A stretch of DNA of 64,000 nucleotides, from NCBI GenBank assembly GCA_964035575.1, contig OZ037908.1:1219898-1283897 (forward strand), read 5' to 3'. Under the pieces are notes generated by a model. It saw nothing but the letters and a program-made list of their open reading frames with translations, did no database searches and was not told the DNA's origin. Below are positions 1 to 9,836 of the stretch, piece by piece. Source of the DNA: Rhynchopus sp. YZ270_cl-10 (lineage: Eukaryota; Euglenozoa; Diplonemea; Diplonemida; Diplonemidae). Each line of letters begins with the position of its first letter. The stretch's first letter is position 1. Position numbers and translations under genes: made by a program.

Positions 1-32
1 AGTGCCGTACGTACATCCAAGGGTGTCGGCTC

Positions 33-144
33 TAGTACCACCTGATTTTTCCTGAAATTTGGTGGTGTTTCGGTGGTATTATTAAACACTTTTAACTCCA
101 CCAGAATCCACTAAATTGCAGGCAAAAATCAGGTGGGAGTACTA
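33..144. repeat. Foldback element (short inverted-repeat MITE)
   Basis: The two halves of this 112-bp stretch are imperfect reverse complements. The left arm starts TAGTACCACCTGATTTTT and the reverse complement of the right arm starts TAGTACTCCCACCTGATTTT. Pairing continues for about 45 bases per arm with a short AT-rich centre. No coding capacity and no clear target-site duplication are visible. It is probably a tiny non-autonomous foldback element. Confidence 0.6.
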
Positions 145-1997
145 ATAAATGTCCACAAAACGGAGAAGGGAGGTGACCGTTACCAGATTAAACTAAAAAA
201 GTAAAAAAAATAGAAACTTTTTGCAAAGTGTCTACGTCCCTTTCCCTTCCCTTTTTTTAAAAAAAAGATGTTCTCGTTGTTTACGTGCTCTCTCTGAGCT
301 CCACGCTCACCTGTCAAGTCTTTTTCCCCCACCCTGATTTCCTTTTTTTTTTTTTTTTTAAATCCGTCCGTGCTTGCCTCTCACAAAAAATGTTATATTT
401 GAACCCCGAATTTTTTTTTTTTTTTGGATTTTTGATAATAAATTGCTTTAATTTTTTTTGCAGGTGACTCAGTTCATCGTTTTTTTTTTATATATTTCTT
501 TTTTAAGGTGCACAACGCACTCTACAGGAAAAAATCTGACTTTCTTCCCCCTTCGGGGGGGGACAAAGTGGTCGTTTAGAAAATTCAGGTTTTTTTTTTT
601 GATACTTTTTTTGTTTATGGGGTGTGTGTGTTGAAAGCAAATCTGGGTATTTCCTTCTATTGGAACATAGCTCAGGTGTGTGTACCAAAAAAAAGGGGGT
701 GTACGTGATTGGACAGATGCTTGTGTGTGGCACAGAAGCAGACAGCTTGTGGCAGCGAATACAATAAAACCAAGTTTTCAAAAAAAAGAAGACGAAGAAA
801 AAGTACTTTTCTATTTTGTGCAGGTTCCAATTTGCTTTCTGCATTTTGTCCTACGGTGCTTCACTCGAACAAAAGAAATGATTTTTTTTTTGGGGAGGGA
901 TGAAGTCTTGGGGTGACATTTGAGTAGTGACCCCCGCCTTCTTGGTGCGATACAAAAACAAAGAAAAGAAAAAGGAAAGTTTTTTTTTCTCGTTCTCCCA
1001 TACGGCAATAAAAAGCCCCCCCACGATGTTTCAAATTTATCAGCAAAAAAGGGGAAATTTTTTTTGTGTCGTGTGGAGGGGGGACCCACTGGGGCTAAGA
1101 TGTGTCCAAGTTTTGCTGCCCTACTGTAGGTAATCGAGAAAAAGAAAATCATCAGCGGTTGCTTAACAGCGTTTTTGTATAGTGGAGTTCATCCTCGGAT
1201 GTCTACACTAATACAACCAAGTTTTCAAAAAAAAAAAAACACAATTGATTGTCGTGTCGACACAACAAAAAATAAAACGAGAGAGATGTCCTTTTTTTTT
1301 CCCTTTTCTGATGCTTTCTGATATCACATGATCGCCTGTTCAAGGCAGGTAGGATGTGACTGTTTTATGTTCCCCCCCCCCTTCTAAGATTCCACGCCTA
1401 CATCTTGCTTGTGGACTTTTATTTATTTATTTTTTTGTTCTCTTTTTTTCCCCCACCCTTTTTTTGTAGTTGTGTCTGACTGTGACTGCAGTTGAGAAAG
1501 GTATGTTTCAAACAAAAAAAAAACTACGACTTTGTGTACAGAACCCGTCCTCGGACAGGTGATTGTCGAAACTACAAAAAAAAAAAACAAAAAAAAACAG
1601 TGAAGACTGTCTCTTCGGCAGCTACAACAAAAATCCAACAAAAAATATCAAAAAATAAAAAGGATCCAAAAAAAGAAGTGTACCCCCCCCATTTTTTTTC
1701 GGGACACACACACTCAACACACAACAAAAAAAGGGGGGGAGCGTGGGGGGCGCGGAAGGGAATTGAAAAAATCTGATAAGAAAACACAAAAAAAAGCACG
1801 ATTTTTTTTTTTTACCCACACTCCCTCCTCCTCCTCCTCCTCCCTCCCCTTCACACTTCCCTCCATATTCCAGCAAAAAAATAATAATTCAAAAAACACT
1901 ATGCGATAACTGAACACAGAGCAAAATCTGCGGTGATTTTTTTGAGACAGACTGAGGTTGACTCTTTGTGTCGTCGTTGTTTCTCTTCATCAACACA
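145..1997. other. Gene-free AT-rich spacer with poly-T/poly-A runs
   Basis: No convincing gene is seen. The stretch is dominated by 8-18 nt runs of T or A, which create low-complexity reading frames rich in Phe or Lys. It holds one member of a dispersed hairpin repeat (1180-1226), a partial relative of its 3' half (756-789), a short GGTGA...TTCATC motif near 463-478, and a CTC-repeat tract near 1820-1850. Confidence 0.6.
1180..1226 (+). repeat. Dispersed hairpin repeat, copy 1
   Basis: An outer stem (TAGTGGAG against CTACACTA, one offset base) encloses a perfect inner hairpin, CATCC-TC-GGATG. The unpaired tail ACAACCAAGTTTTC follows. A second copy at 6177-6223 keeps the outer stem and tail with a different inner stem. 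Tail-only relatives lie near 756-789 and 23883-23910. Confidence 0.5.
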
Positions 1998-2019
1998 TTT
2001 TTTTTTTTGTTCTTTTGAG
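1998..2019 (+). promoter_or_regulatory. Pyrimidine tract and AG upstream of the first gene
   Basis: A long T tract ends in TTTTGAG, 71 nt before the ATG at 2091, with no ATG in between. It has the form of a 3' splice-acceptor (trans-splice site or 5'UTR intron end). This is inferred from sequence alone. Confidence 0.35.
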
Positions 2020-2090
2020 AAGCGCACTTGGAAGCTCAACCCTCTGGTGGCATCTACCCCTTCAACCAAAGGCTCTTTCAATACTCACAC

Positions 2091-3419
2091 ATGGCTTCGA
2101 TACGACGCGCTGTTGCCAGCAAAGCTGTTGCCGACCATCCCCCTATCTCTAACAAACCCAATTTCAACCCACAACACCGCGCCGCACACAACAACGAATC
2201 CACATTCTCCCAAACCCAGAGCAATCCCTTAACCGCACCCCTGATGGGGTCACGCAGCGCAGGCAAATCACCCTCCCTCCCTAAGCCAAGACGACGCATG
2301 GCCACATCTCCCCGTATAGGTCTGTCTGCTTCACTCCCCCCCCACCCTTCGTTCTGTGAATTGGACAGTAGGATGCGCCGTGCACCAAAGTGGTCGAACA
2401 AAACGCTGGCAGGTCTGATGGCCGATGCCAGCAAATCAGAGGAGAAAACGAAGAAAGGGATTATCGTGCGTCCAGAGGTTGGCACGTTGTCGACCAACGC
2501 GAATGTCGACTTTGAAACGTTCATTGTTGCAAAGGGGCCGAAGGACCGATACTTCAGGAGCAACCCTACGTGGATCGCGCGGCACGTCGTCAGCCGCTTT
2601 CGAAACCTGCTAATCCGGTTGAAGGACCAGGCAATGCTTATTGACTACTCGCTTATGGCGAAAGGGCTTCATCAGGTCGACCTGCAGAAGCGTATGATCA
2701 CCGCAAACGAGGCAGGTGTAGAACGGTCCGCGCGCTTCAAAAGCATCGAAGAGAGAGCCAAAGTGAATACACATCATACCATCCATCTGAATGGGATGGG
2801 CGGCAAGGCCGCGACATCGACCCGCGAGCTCAGCAAAAAAACCGAGAAAACTGTGGCCAAAACGTATATGAAACAACAGGAAAAGCTGGACCGCGATGCG
2901 CTGAAGAATACGCTTACCAACTTTCCTTTCGCCCGCCTCCGCCCACATGGACACGGGAGCATGACGTTCCGCGAGGTCACTACGTATTTTCAGAGGGAGC
3001 TGAAATGCCGCGTGGTGCGGAGCTGGTCTGAAGTCATGGAAGGTGACAAAACTGCGACTTTGTTCGCAGAATTCACACGACCGGTGTTGAAGGAGCGTAC
3101 GAACGACATGCCGGCATTCAACGACCGTGGCCTGCAGGAGTACCTCCGATCCCGCAGCGACGCTGTGCAGCTTACAGAGTTCTGGTTCGGCGACGACGTC
3201 CCCCTGCTCGACCCATTCGAAGGCAAAGTCTGGGGGGGAGGCAAACACAGCCTCCTCCCTTACCACGGCATGGGCTACCTCAGTGCGCACCCAGAACGGC
3301 ACTTCAGATCGGAAGTTCTTCGCAACAGACGGAGCAGTATATGGACAAAGACGGAAGGAGAAGGGCCCCGTATACACAACCCGCACGCAGATATTCTCAA
3401 AGCTGTGTTCGGAAAGTGA
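2091..3419 (+). CDS. Hypothetical protein, 442 aa, basic N-terminus
   Basis: I do not recognise this family. The ATG at 2091 was chosen because no upstream in-frame ATG exists and a pyrimidine tract plus AG precedes it; the gene ends with TGA. The first 15 residues (MASIRRAVASKAVA...) are basic and alanine-rich with no acidic residue, as in a mitochondrial presequence, though this is only suggestive. Residues up to about 90 are Pro/Ser/Asn-rich and probably disordered. The rest is a mixed helical, basic domain without obvious TM segments; a lysine-rich helical stretch lies near residues 245-275 and a Trp/Gly-rich segment near 380-400. GC-rich codon use matches the DUF4116 and C2HC genes, which supports a genuine host gene. 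The next gene starts 351 nt downstream on the same strand. Confidence 0.75.
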   Translation: MASIRRAVASKAVADHPPISNKPNFNPQHRAAHNNESTFSQTQSNPLTAPLMGSRSAGKSPSLPKPRRRMATSPRIGLSASLPPHPSFCELDSRMRRAPKWSNKTLAGLMADASKSEEKTKKGIIVRPEVGTLSTNANVDFETFIVAKGPKDRYFRSNPTWIARHVVSRFRNLLIRLKDQAMLIDYSLMAKGLHQVDLQKRMITANEAGVERSARFKSIEERAKVNTHHTIHLNGMGGKAATSTRELSKKTEKTVAKTYMKQQEKLDRDALKNTLTNFPFARLRPHGHGSMTFREVTTYFQRELKCRVVRSWSEVMEGDKTATLFAEFTRPVLKERTNDMPAFNDRGLQEYLRSRSDAVQLTEFWFGDDVPLLDPFEGKVWGGGKHSLLPYHGMGYLSAHPERHFRSEVLRNRRSSIWTKTEGEGPRIHNPHADILKAVFGK

Positions 3420-3770
3420 GAAAAAAAAGGGAGTTTTTTTTTTTCGGGAGGGGAGGGAGGGAAACCTTTCTAGCCTTGTCTTGACATCCTGCTTAGAGTG
3501 GGGTCGTTTTCTCCATCGATGTATCTGGTAGGGTGCAGGTTATTCCTGCAGAGAAAAAAAGTGGAGATTTTGCACAACTGTGGATACACAACCGAGGCAA
3601 CTACACTACTACAATTTATTTTAAAAAAACAACATAAATTGCTGTCATCGATGTAGCGTTCAACCCCCACACCCCCAGTTTTTTTCTCCTGATGTTTGAT
3701 TCGCCAGTGTAATGAGCCACTGTACACCACCCCTCTCCAGACAGATAGTGTCTTAGTGTCAAGTGTAGAA
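3420..3770. other. Intergenic spacer
   Basis: No gene seen. It carries poly-A and poly-T runs and two direct copies of CATCGATGTA (near 3513 and 3646). It ends with the acceptor-like tract of the following gene. Confidence 0.5.
3717..3740 (+). promoter_or_regulatory. Acceptor-like CCCCTCTCCAG before cyclase-like gene 1
   Basis: A pyrimidine-rich stretch ends in CCAG 30 nt before the chosen ATG at 3771, with no intervening ATG. It resembles a trans-splice or 5'UTR splice acceptor. Confidence 0.35.
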
Positions 3771-5525
3771 ATGCCCTGCGCATGTCTCGACCGATATGTC
3801 TACAAAGACGGCATGACAGAGCGTGAGCAGAGGGAAGCGAAGTTGTTTGTGATGTTTCTGATTGTTTGTGTCGTGTGTGTGTGCCTCCCGCTCACGTTGT
3901 ACTACGTGAAGACAGGCGTCAGCTGGCTTGTTACGGCAGGGATCACTGTAAACTTGGTCATACAAACCTGCGCGTTGGTATACATGCTGTTGGGGGGGCG
4001 TATGAAGGTAGCTGCGCCTGTTGTGATTATAATGTCCATCGTGACTTGCTTGATGTACGACGTCGTGGGGCGTGGGAACGGGATTACAGTGTGGCCACTG
4101 CTTGTGCTCGCGGTTGACTACATGCTGGTGCTGCGTTTGCCTGATAGGTACACAGTCGTTGTTGTCTTCGGTGTTGTGATATGGCTTGTTGTCATGGGGT
4201 TCGAACAGATTCTCAGGTTCGGTATTCTTGACATGCCAGGCACAACAAGCCAAGAAGGTCCAAATGGGCGACGTGCTTACTTTGAGTCACTCTCGCAGTG
4301 CGACAAGACACCCTGTGCGATAGGCTTGGACAAGGCAGCAAGGAACCTCATTGCACCGATCCTGGTCTTCGTGGTGGACTTTGTCGCAACGCGTAACTTC
4401 GCACGCGAGGTGAGGAAGGAGCAGGCAACGATGGAGCGGACGATCAACACCGTGCAGGAGATTGCGTCGCTCCTCGCAGGGTACGACGTGGAGAGGGTGG
4501 CTGAGCTGCTTGCGGAGCACGGTGGCGAGCTTCCTATTGAGATGGCCTTTGCGCTGCGATCGCTGGAGGAGAACCTGCGTGTGTACAAGGCGTACCTCCC
4601 GAAGACGTGTCTGCCGTTTGCCGATTCGGACAAGGACTTATCTGAGGCTAGCGGCGTGTCGCGCACCGGCACCTCCGCCGAAGTGTCGTCACTGGGGAGC
4701 ATGGCCATCGCGAACAGGCGGGCGCCTCCTCTTGTCTTGTCGTATATCACAGCAACGCTGTTGGCAATAAACATCAAAATCACGTTAGCAACACTGAAGG
4801 ACGACGTGGCGTCGTTCTCGCAGCTCTTCACGACCATGCTCTTGGAGACGCTTAGCGCAGTGGAGAGACGGCGCGGCATGGTCGACGTCTTCGTTGGGGA
4901 CAAGATACACTGCTCCTTCAACACGTCGAAGAAATGTGCCTCACACGCCAGCTCCTCCCTGCACGCCGCAGCCGTCCTTGGCAGCGTCTTCCCTTCACAG
5001 ATCAACATGGCTGTGGCGACTGGCAGTGTGCTGCGCGGTGATATGGGTTGTGAGGTGATGCGTCGCTTCAGCATGGTGGGTGCTCTCGTGCGTGACGTGC
5101 TTGGGATAGAACGTGCGGGACGTGTGTTTGGATGTGATGTGCTGTGCAACCGTCTGTGCTTCAGCGATGCTGAGTGCGAACACAACCTGCGTCTGATTCC
5201 GTGCAAGGTGCGTGTGGCTGAGGACTCCGAAGACGAGGTTGTGGCTGAGCTGCTTATTGACAAGGAGAAGGGCCCCGTGACCGTGACGGAGTGGATGTAC
5301 GCTGTTGGCGAGAAGAAGGAATGGGACGACTACAACTTGGCTGTGCGGCAGTACCTGAAGGACGGCACTGTAGCGAAAACACTGGACCACACAGAACACC
5401 TGCACTCCACCATTCAACGTCTGTCCGCGCACAGCGGCCTCCTGCGGATGTACGTACCCTCCTGCGCTGCAGACGACTCTGATATGGTTACCTCTGAATC
5501 TTACCCACGGTTCTCTCTGAATTAA
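3771..5525 (+). CDS. Six-TM membrane protein with degenerate class III nucleotide cyclase-like domain (copy 1)
   Basis: The 584-residue protein starts at the ATG at 3771; its paralogue at 27075 gives exactly the same length. Hydrophobic segments lie near residues 25-45, 51-73, 80-98, 104-122, 127-147 and 193-208. A cytoplasmic helical linker (about 210-280) ends in NLRVYKAYLP. Residues 325-500 follow the class III cyclase pattern: a beta strand (ATLLAINIK), GDK at 376-378, ATG at 416-418 followed by LRGDMGC, then RRFSMVG. The first metal-binding Asp is Asn (334), while the second (Asp377) remains. The V-N-x3-R signature of the catalytic arm reads VRDVLG. It is probably a non-catalytic or strongly altered receptor cyclase, perhaps a sensor or dimerisation partner. 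The cyclase relationship is from motif order; loss of activity is inferred. Confidence 0.75.
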   Translation: MPCACLDRYVYKDGMTEREQREAKLFVMFLIVCVVCVCLPLTLYYVKTGVSWLVTAGITVNLVIQTCALVYMLLGGRMKVAAPVVIIMSIVTCLMYDVVGRGNGITVWPLLVLAVDYMLVLRLPDRYTVVVVFGVVIWLVVMGFEQILRFGILDMPGTTSQEGPNGRRAYFESLSQCDKTPCAIGLDKAARNLIAPILVFVVDFVATRNFAREVRKEQATMERTINTVQEIASLLAGYDVERVAELLAEHGGELPIEMAFALRSLEENLRVYKAYLPKTCLPFADSDKDLSEASGVSRTGTSAEVSSLGSMAIANRRAPPLVLSYITATLLAINIKITLATLKDDVASFSQLFTTMLLETLSAVERRRGMVDVFVGDKIHCSFNTSKKCASHASSSLHAAAVLGSVFPSQINMAVATGSVLRGDMGCEVMRRFSMVGALVRDVLGIERAGRVFGCDVLCNRLCFSDAECEHNLRLIPCKVRVAEDSEDEVVAELLIDKEKGPVTVTEWMYAVGEKKEWDDYNLAVRQYLKDGTVAKTLDHTEHLHSTIQRLSAHSGLLRMYVPSCAADDSDMVTSESYPRFSLN

Positions 5526-5694
5526 TTTAAAGGGTGAATTATATTTCTTTATTCCACCCCTAATTCACGAGATTTTTTGAAAACTCAACATCTTTTTCAC
5601 GTGGAAAAAAAAATCGAGCCTTCAGGGCCCAGGGGGGGGATCAACAATCAGACCAATCTGTTTCTCAATATTTTTTTACACTTCTGTTATCTGG

Positions 5695-5804
5695 TTCTGT
5701 TAACTGTGATGCGTGTGTTAGTCGTTACCCCCTGATGAAGAACCCCATATTCTTTCATTGGTGTATACCGTTGGGACAGTTGCTCATGGCGGAGTGTCTA
5801 TGTC
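5695..5804 (+). repeat. Direct repeat, 108-bp unit, copy 1
   Basis: This copy starts TTCTGTTAACTGTGATGCG and matches 5998-6105 almost base for base; a few bases differ near the 3' end. The copies are 303 bp apart, as in a local duplication. Confidence 0.8.
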
Positions 5805-5997
5805 TTTGTTGGGGTATGATTCTTAGGACTGAAACAGGGTTAATGTCAGAAACCAATCTACTGAAGTTTCAACTTGTGCACGAAGCATTTTACTTTTCTT
5901 TTCTACGTTTTGCAAAACATACACCACAAAAAGATGGGAACATTTTTGTTGATCCCTCACCATTACTATCAATTTATTGATTGCATGATGAAATTAC

Positions 5998-6105
5998 TTC
6001 TGTTAACTGTGATGCGTGTGTTAGTCGTTACCCCCTGACGAAGAACCCCATATTCTTTCATTGGTGTATACCGTTGGGACAGTTGCTCACGGAGTGTCTA
6101 TGTTA
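5998..6105 (+). repeat. Direct repeat, 108-bp unit, copy 2
   Basis: Near-identical partner of 5695-5804, lacking a few bases after TTGCTCA. Confidence 0.8.
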
Positions 6106-6176
6106 TGTTTTTCATGATATTGCCCTCTCTGAGTCTCACTCAGGTTCTTTCTAGAACGAAGAGAAAAAAAAATCAA

Positions 6177-6223
6177 TAGTGGAGCACACTCTAGGGTGGC
6201 TACACTAATACAACCAAGTTTTC
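6177..6223 (+). repeat. Dispersed hairpin repeat, copy 2
   Basis: It has the same outer stem (TAGTGGAG / CTACACTA) and the same ACAACCAAGTTTTC tail as 1180-1226, but a different inner stem. This hints that structure rather than sequence is kept. Confidence 0.5.
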
Positions 6224-6237
6224 AAAAAATCTGGGGG

Positions 6238-6305
6238 CAACAGTATCAGAGTGTACCATTGGTAAGCACTGCTATTCCAATGATGATACAAGGTGAGTGA
6301 CGACA
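6238..6305 (+). repeat. Dispersed repeat with partner at 7818-7890
   Basis: Shares GCAACAGTAT, GAGTGTACCATTGGTAAGCA and a following AGGTGAGTGA with 7818-7890. The parts between differ. Confidence 0.6.
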
Positions 6306-6744
6306 CCTCCCCCCCTTTTTTTTTTTTGCCAGTTGTTGTCAGGGTTTCCGCGTTCTTCCGGTGTTTTCGAAGGGGGCGGACGAGTTTTTTTTCCCCCCAA
6401 AAAAATTTTTTTTACTAGTGCTTAACACAATACAGGTCGAGCCTCCGGCGGAGTTGTCTCGCCTCACGGTCTTTCGTGAGACACAACAGGTGAGAAACTC
6501 ACGTTACGAGATACTAGCGTGGCGGGTGGTGGTTGAATGAGTAATGGGTGGCGCAGGGTTTTGCAGGCAAAACAGGTGTTTTGGCCAAAACCCCGGTTTT
6601 TCAGGCAGGTAACCGGGTTTGCGGCTTGGGAAACGTACCAGCGAGCTGTGAGAACCATGCGTGGGGCACACACGGCACGAGTTGCAGCAGCCCACCGAAG
6701 GTGGGCTGCATTTGGTAACCACACGATACGGTTAACGCGTGTAT

Positions 6745-6990
6745 ACTCGCATATACATAGCGTTGTGTGTATCGTATACGAAGACCGTTGCGTTATCACA
6801 ACCACACGAGCCAGCGAAGTGTCTCAGCGGCGCAGGTGTTGCGTACACGCGATGGCGTTAAACTCGTAGCATTCTTTAGGTGCACACGAACGGTATCGCT
6901 TATGCATAGCGTTGTGTGTATCGTATACGTAGAGCGTTACCTGCAAACCATACACAGACCGGTTGACACACCAGCCAGCGAAGTGTTTTC
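6745..6990 (+). repeat. Two diverged direct repeats of about 90 bp
   Basis: Both copies contain CATAGCGTTGTGTGTATCGT and then CCAGCGAAGTGT. They lie about 145 bp apart. Confidence 0.6.
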
Positions 6991-7561
6991 AAGACCGTCA
7001 ACTCAAATTCTGTTTGGTGATTTCAGTAGGGAGTGGGGTAGGTGGGGGACAGGGGATGCCAGGGGAATGATAGAGGGGGACACCATAAGTGCGGCCGCAG
7101 ATCTGCGCGACGCCAAAGAGGGGAGGCCTTTATTTTTTTCCTTACACGTAGTGTTATTAGAAACTCGAGTAATAAAGCCAACGTTTAATCGCCTGATACC
7201 GACTATTTTCTCCTCCCCTTTAAAAATCACTTGCGCCAAAATTCAGATCTCATACACTGTTTTTGGCTGCGTTCAACGAAAAATTGTTAAGCCTACGCTC
7301 ATTTTTCTTGAATCGTTCCCCCACTAACATACCACCTTCTCACCCACCCCCTCGCCCACCCCCACACTATGTCTGTAATGGAGCTGCGTTCAACGAAAAT
7401 AATCTTCCCCCCCTTTTTCTAGTCGAGTAATCAAGATCAGTTGGCGACTGTAAGAGTCGAGTTTCTATACGGGGTGGGGTGCGTCCCCTGCGGGGCCGCA
7501 CCCCACCTCGTCCACTTTACAATGTACCCCGGGCCCTCTCCCCACCCATTTTTCCCACTCC

Positions 7562-7616
7562 CCGGACGAACTTCGTCCGGCAGGTTTTTTTTTTTCTACC
7601 GGACGAACTTCGTCCG
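7562..7616 (+). repeat. Twin perfect hairpins CGGACGAA-C-TTCGTCCG
   Basis: Two copies of the same palindrome (7562-7580 and 7599-7616) are separated by a C/T-rich run. Each can form a perfect stem of five to eight pairs. They may be a small mobile hairpin or a transcript-end structure; no neighbouring gene favours either. Confidence 0.65.
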
Positions 7617-7639
7617 ATTTTTGGGTCGCGGAAACACTG

Positions 7640-8030
7640 GTTGTTGTGTGTGCACGTTTAAAAGGGACAAAAACAAAGGGGGAAGGGCAACTTCCTCTGC
7701 AGCCCGTCGTCTCCATGTTCTTGGAGCTTCCAGGACCGTGCCTGCTCCGTTCCCTAAAGGAATGGGAAGAAATTTTTCAAAAATACAACAAAAAGAACAA
7801 AAAGAAAAAGAAAAAGGAGGGGGCAACAGTATTGGAGTGTACCATTGGTAAGCAATTGGTATTTCAATATAGGTGAGTGATGACCCCTCTTTTTCCACGT
7901 TTAGGAAAGGCAAACTTCCTATTAAGCCCCGCCCGACTCCATTTTTCTTGGAGCTTACAGGAACCGTACATTGCTCCATTCCCTAAAAAAGGAATGGTAA
8001 AAAAAAGTTTTCAAAAACAAGAGATGACTA
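7640..8030 (+). repeat. Diverged tandem duplication of about 135-230 bp
   Basis: The blocks near 7648-7785 and 7898-8020 share in order CACGTTTA, AACTTCCT, TTCTTGGAGCTT, AGGA(A)CCGT, GCTCCRTTCCCTAAA and GGAATGG. Each holds a hairpin (RTTCC loop GGAAT) whose stem is kept although its bases differ. The 7818-7890 repeat sits between them. Confidence 0.55.
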
Positions 8031-8075
8031 GGTGGTCCCAGCTTTTTTTTTTTACGCACACTACTTTGTGAGCGG

Positions 8076-8210
8076 AAAGTGTCACGTCGTTCACTCACCC
8101 AACCGTGCTCCGCAACACCACCAACCAACAGGTAATTTTTAGTGTGTGTGGAAGCGTCAACGCATCAAACAACTACAAGAAGGGGGGTGAGGGAACGACA
8201 AGTGACACTT
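8076..8210. repeat. Foldback repeat, copy 1 (partner at 17866-18012)
   Basis: The left arm AAAGTGTCACGTCGTTCACT is the near reverse complement of the right arm, which reads GGGTGAGGGAACGACAAGTG. The central part (AACCGTGCTCCGCAACACC ... GGAAGCGTCAACGCATCAAA) is shared with the copy at 17866-18012. Likely a non-autonomous foldback transposon or a structured RNA; no open frame. Confidence 0.65.
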
Positions 8211-8345
8211 TTTTTTTTGAAGGGATTTCCTATCTCTTTGTACTTCTATTTTCTCTGGTTACGTTCATAGTCTACGATACGTGTGTCTAAAGGTTCTAGG
8301 AGGTGCGATTCGTGGTCCCCTACGGAAGACATCATATACTGTATA

Positions 8346-8802
8346 CAGTGCGCTCCAATTAGCAAGAGTGGAATTAGGGTCTGAAATTTGGGCCGCGTCA
8401 GTTATGACTCCATTTAATGAGAGCCGCCTCGTCTTTACTTAGAGTAAGTTAGAGGGAATAATTGGACTCGAACTACCTGTAGTTTGGTTGATGTGTACCT
8501 CTTATTGGAATTTACCGTATTCTGGTGTGATCCCCAAACGGATTCTCCGTGGTTTCCCCCGTGGGTTGTCCGTACCCCCCCTGAATCACACCATATTCGT
8601 ACAAAAATTATGGATTGTACAAAAGGTCGAACTTCCAGAACAATCCTGAAAGGTCGTAATAGGAATATTACGGTCGATAATTTTTTTGTACCGAATACGG
8701 TTATTACGATCTAATCAGAGAGCCCAGATAGAGTTTTAAAGACTCTAATTACACTTCTATTACTGGCGACTCAACTGCTCTAATTCTATTTGAAGCGTAC
8801 TG
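8346..8802. mobile_element. Tc1/mariner-type MITE, 457 bp, TA target duplication
   Basis: The left end reads CAGTGCGCTCCAATTAG and the reverse complement of the right end reads CAGTACGCTTCAAATAG. The element is flanked by TA on both sides (8344-8345 and 8803-8804). CAGT ends with a TA target duplication are the signature of Tc1/mariner-superfamily elements. The interior has no transposase frame, so this is a non-autonomous derivative. The terminal repeats differ at several positions, so it is not brand new. Confidence 0.75.
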
Positions 8803-9796
8803 TATACATATTCTATGAATGGTGAAGACCGTAGGGGGCAGGTGCTCATTGCAGTGTCCGTTTTTTTTCACCCAGCTGGCATCGTACGTGGGTCAGCTGG
8901 GAGGTACACTTCACTTTTTTTTTTCCCTTCTCTTCATGAATTTTGAAGAAGTGCAACTGATACATATATTGATACACTGTGAGAGGGCTGTGTATTTCTA
9001 CTTTTTGTTTTACTTTTTTGCGAGATGATTCCCATGTTGCCCCCCCCACCCATGTTGTTCAGAGTCAACGGAGCATTTCAGGTTTTATGAAGAACGATCC
9101 GTTGAGGTGTGTCTACAGTAAAAAGAACAGCTTTTTCGCAATCCGCTTTTTGGTGTAGCACACCGAACACAGCAGCACCCATTATTTATGTATTTTATTT
9201 TTTTTGAAGAATTTTTGGAATAGTGTAGTTGCCACCTATGCAAGCCACCACTGTTTTTTTTTTTTTTTTTTGAAAACTTGTGACCTGCCATTCATCAGTG
9301 GAGGGTTATACTGTTTCATGGTATTCAGTGCAGAAGGATTCTTGTGGTGTCCTCTTCGTGATGATTGTGTTTATATTTGTTTTGTGTTTTTTTCTTGCGA
9401 CTACACCCCATCATCGACCATATGAATACGTTATAAAATAAAAGAAAACAGATATGTGCTTTGTTCCTTCGATGTCGGCTCTTCCTAGCCTAGACAAGCA
9501 GAATTGTCTAAGGGTTGGATTGTTCACCCACTAACAGGTGTTGTTTCTTTCCCCACACTATAGTATCTACATCACGCCTGTCTTGCTGACGTCTCGTGCA
9601 CGCATTGATACCCGCTATGACGAAGACACCACTGGGGTGCAGCACCGCGTGACGCACTCCGTTAGGACCAATGCGAACCCTTCATCGCAATGCCAATAAG
9701 CACAAGAAGCGAGTCGCAGTCATCGTTTGCTCCCTTTCCTTCATCTGAACAATGAACGCCAACACACGAACCTCTCATGTCCTCCCTGATCCCCAC

Positions 9797-9822
9797 CCCA
9801 CCCCGCCCCTACTCCCACACAG
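9797..9822 (+). promoter_or_regulatory. Acceptor-like tract before DUF4116 gene 1
   Basis: A C/T-rich stretch ends in CACACAG, 14 nt before the ATG at 9837. An out-of-frame ATG immediately follows the AG, so the exact leader is uncertain. The same arrangement is kept at 31398-31425. Confidence 0.35.
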
Positions 9823-9836
9823 ATGAACCCTGCACT

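Larger units (their letters stand above)
5526..9836. other. Long gene-free region rich in short repeats
   Basis: No convincing protein gene is seen. Reading frames near 6537-7327 use unusual codons and overlap local direct repeats, so I did not call them. It contains the 5695/5998 direct repeat, hairpin repeats, the tandem 7640-8030 duplication, a foldback at 8076-8210, the MITE at 8346-8802, a degenerate GGCATCG-type dispersed repeat near 8877-8925, and an EGF-relic-like stretch near 9630-9670. Confidence 0.55.

Noticed and set aside
285-1876. Several short Phe- or Lys-rich frames
   Set aside because: They are made by poly-T and poly-A runs and have no acceptable protein composition.
2078-2563. 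Antisense frame over the first gene (and similar long antisense frames over the cyclase-like, DUF4116 and C2HC genes)
   Set aside because: They are shadows of GC3-rich coding sequence on the other strand; Cys/His/Arg/Ser-rich translations without domains.
6537-7327. Two overlapping frames of 110 and 186 codons
   Set aside because: They overlap each other and local direct repeats, lack codon bias like the real genes, and show no recognisable domain.
9777-9836. Upstream in-frame start adding 20 residues to DUF4116 copy 1
   Set aside because: In copy 2 the homologous ATG is out of frame because of a different C-run length, so MEVYLRY is the only start shared by both.
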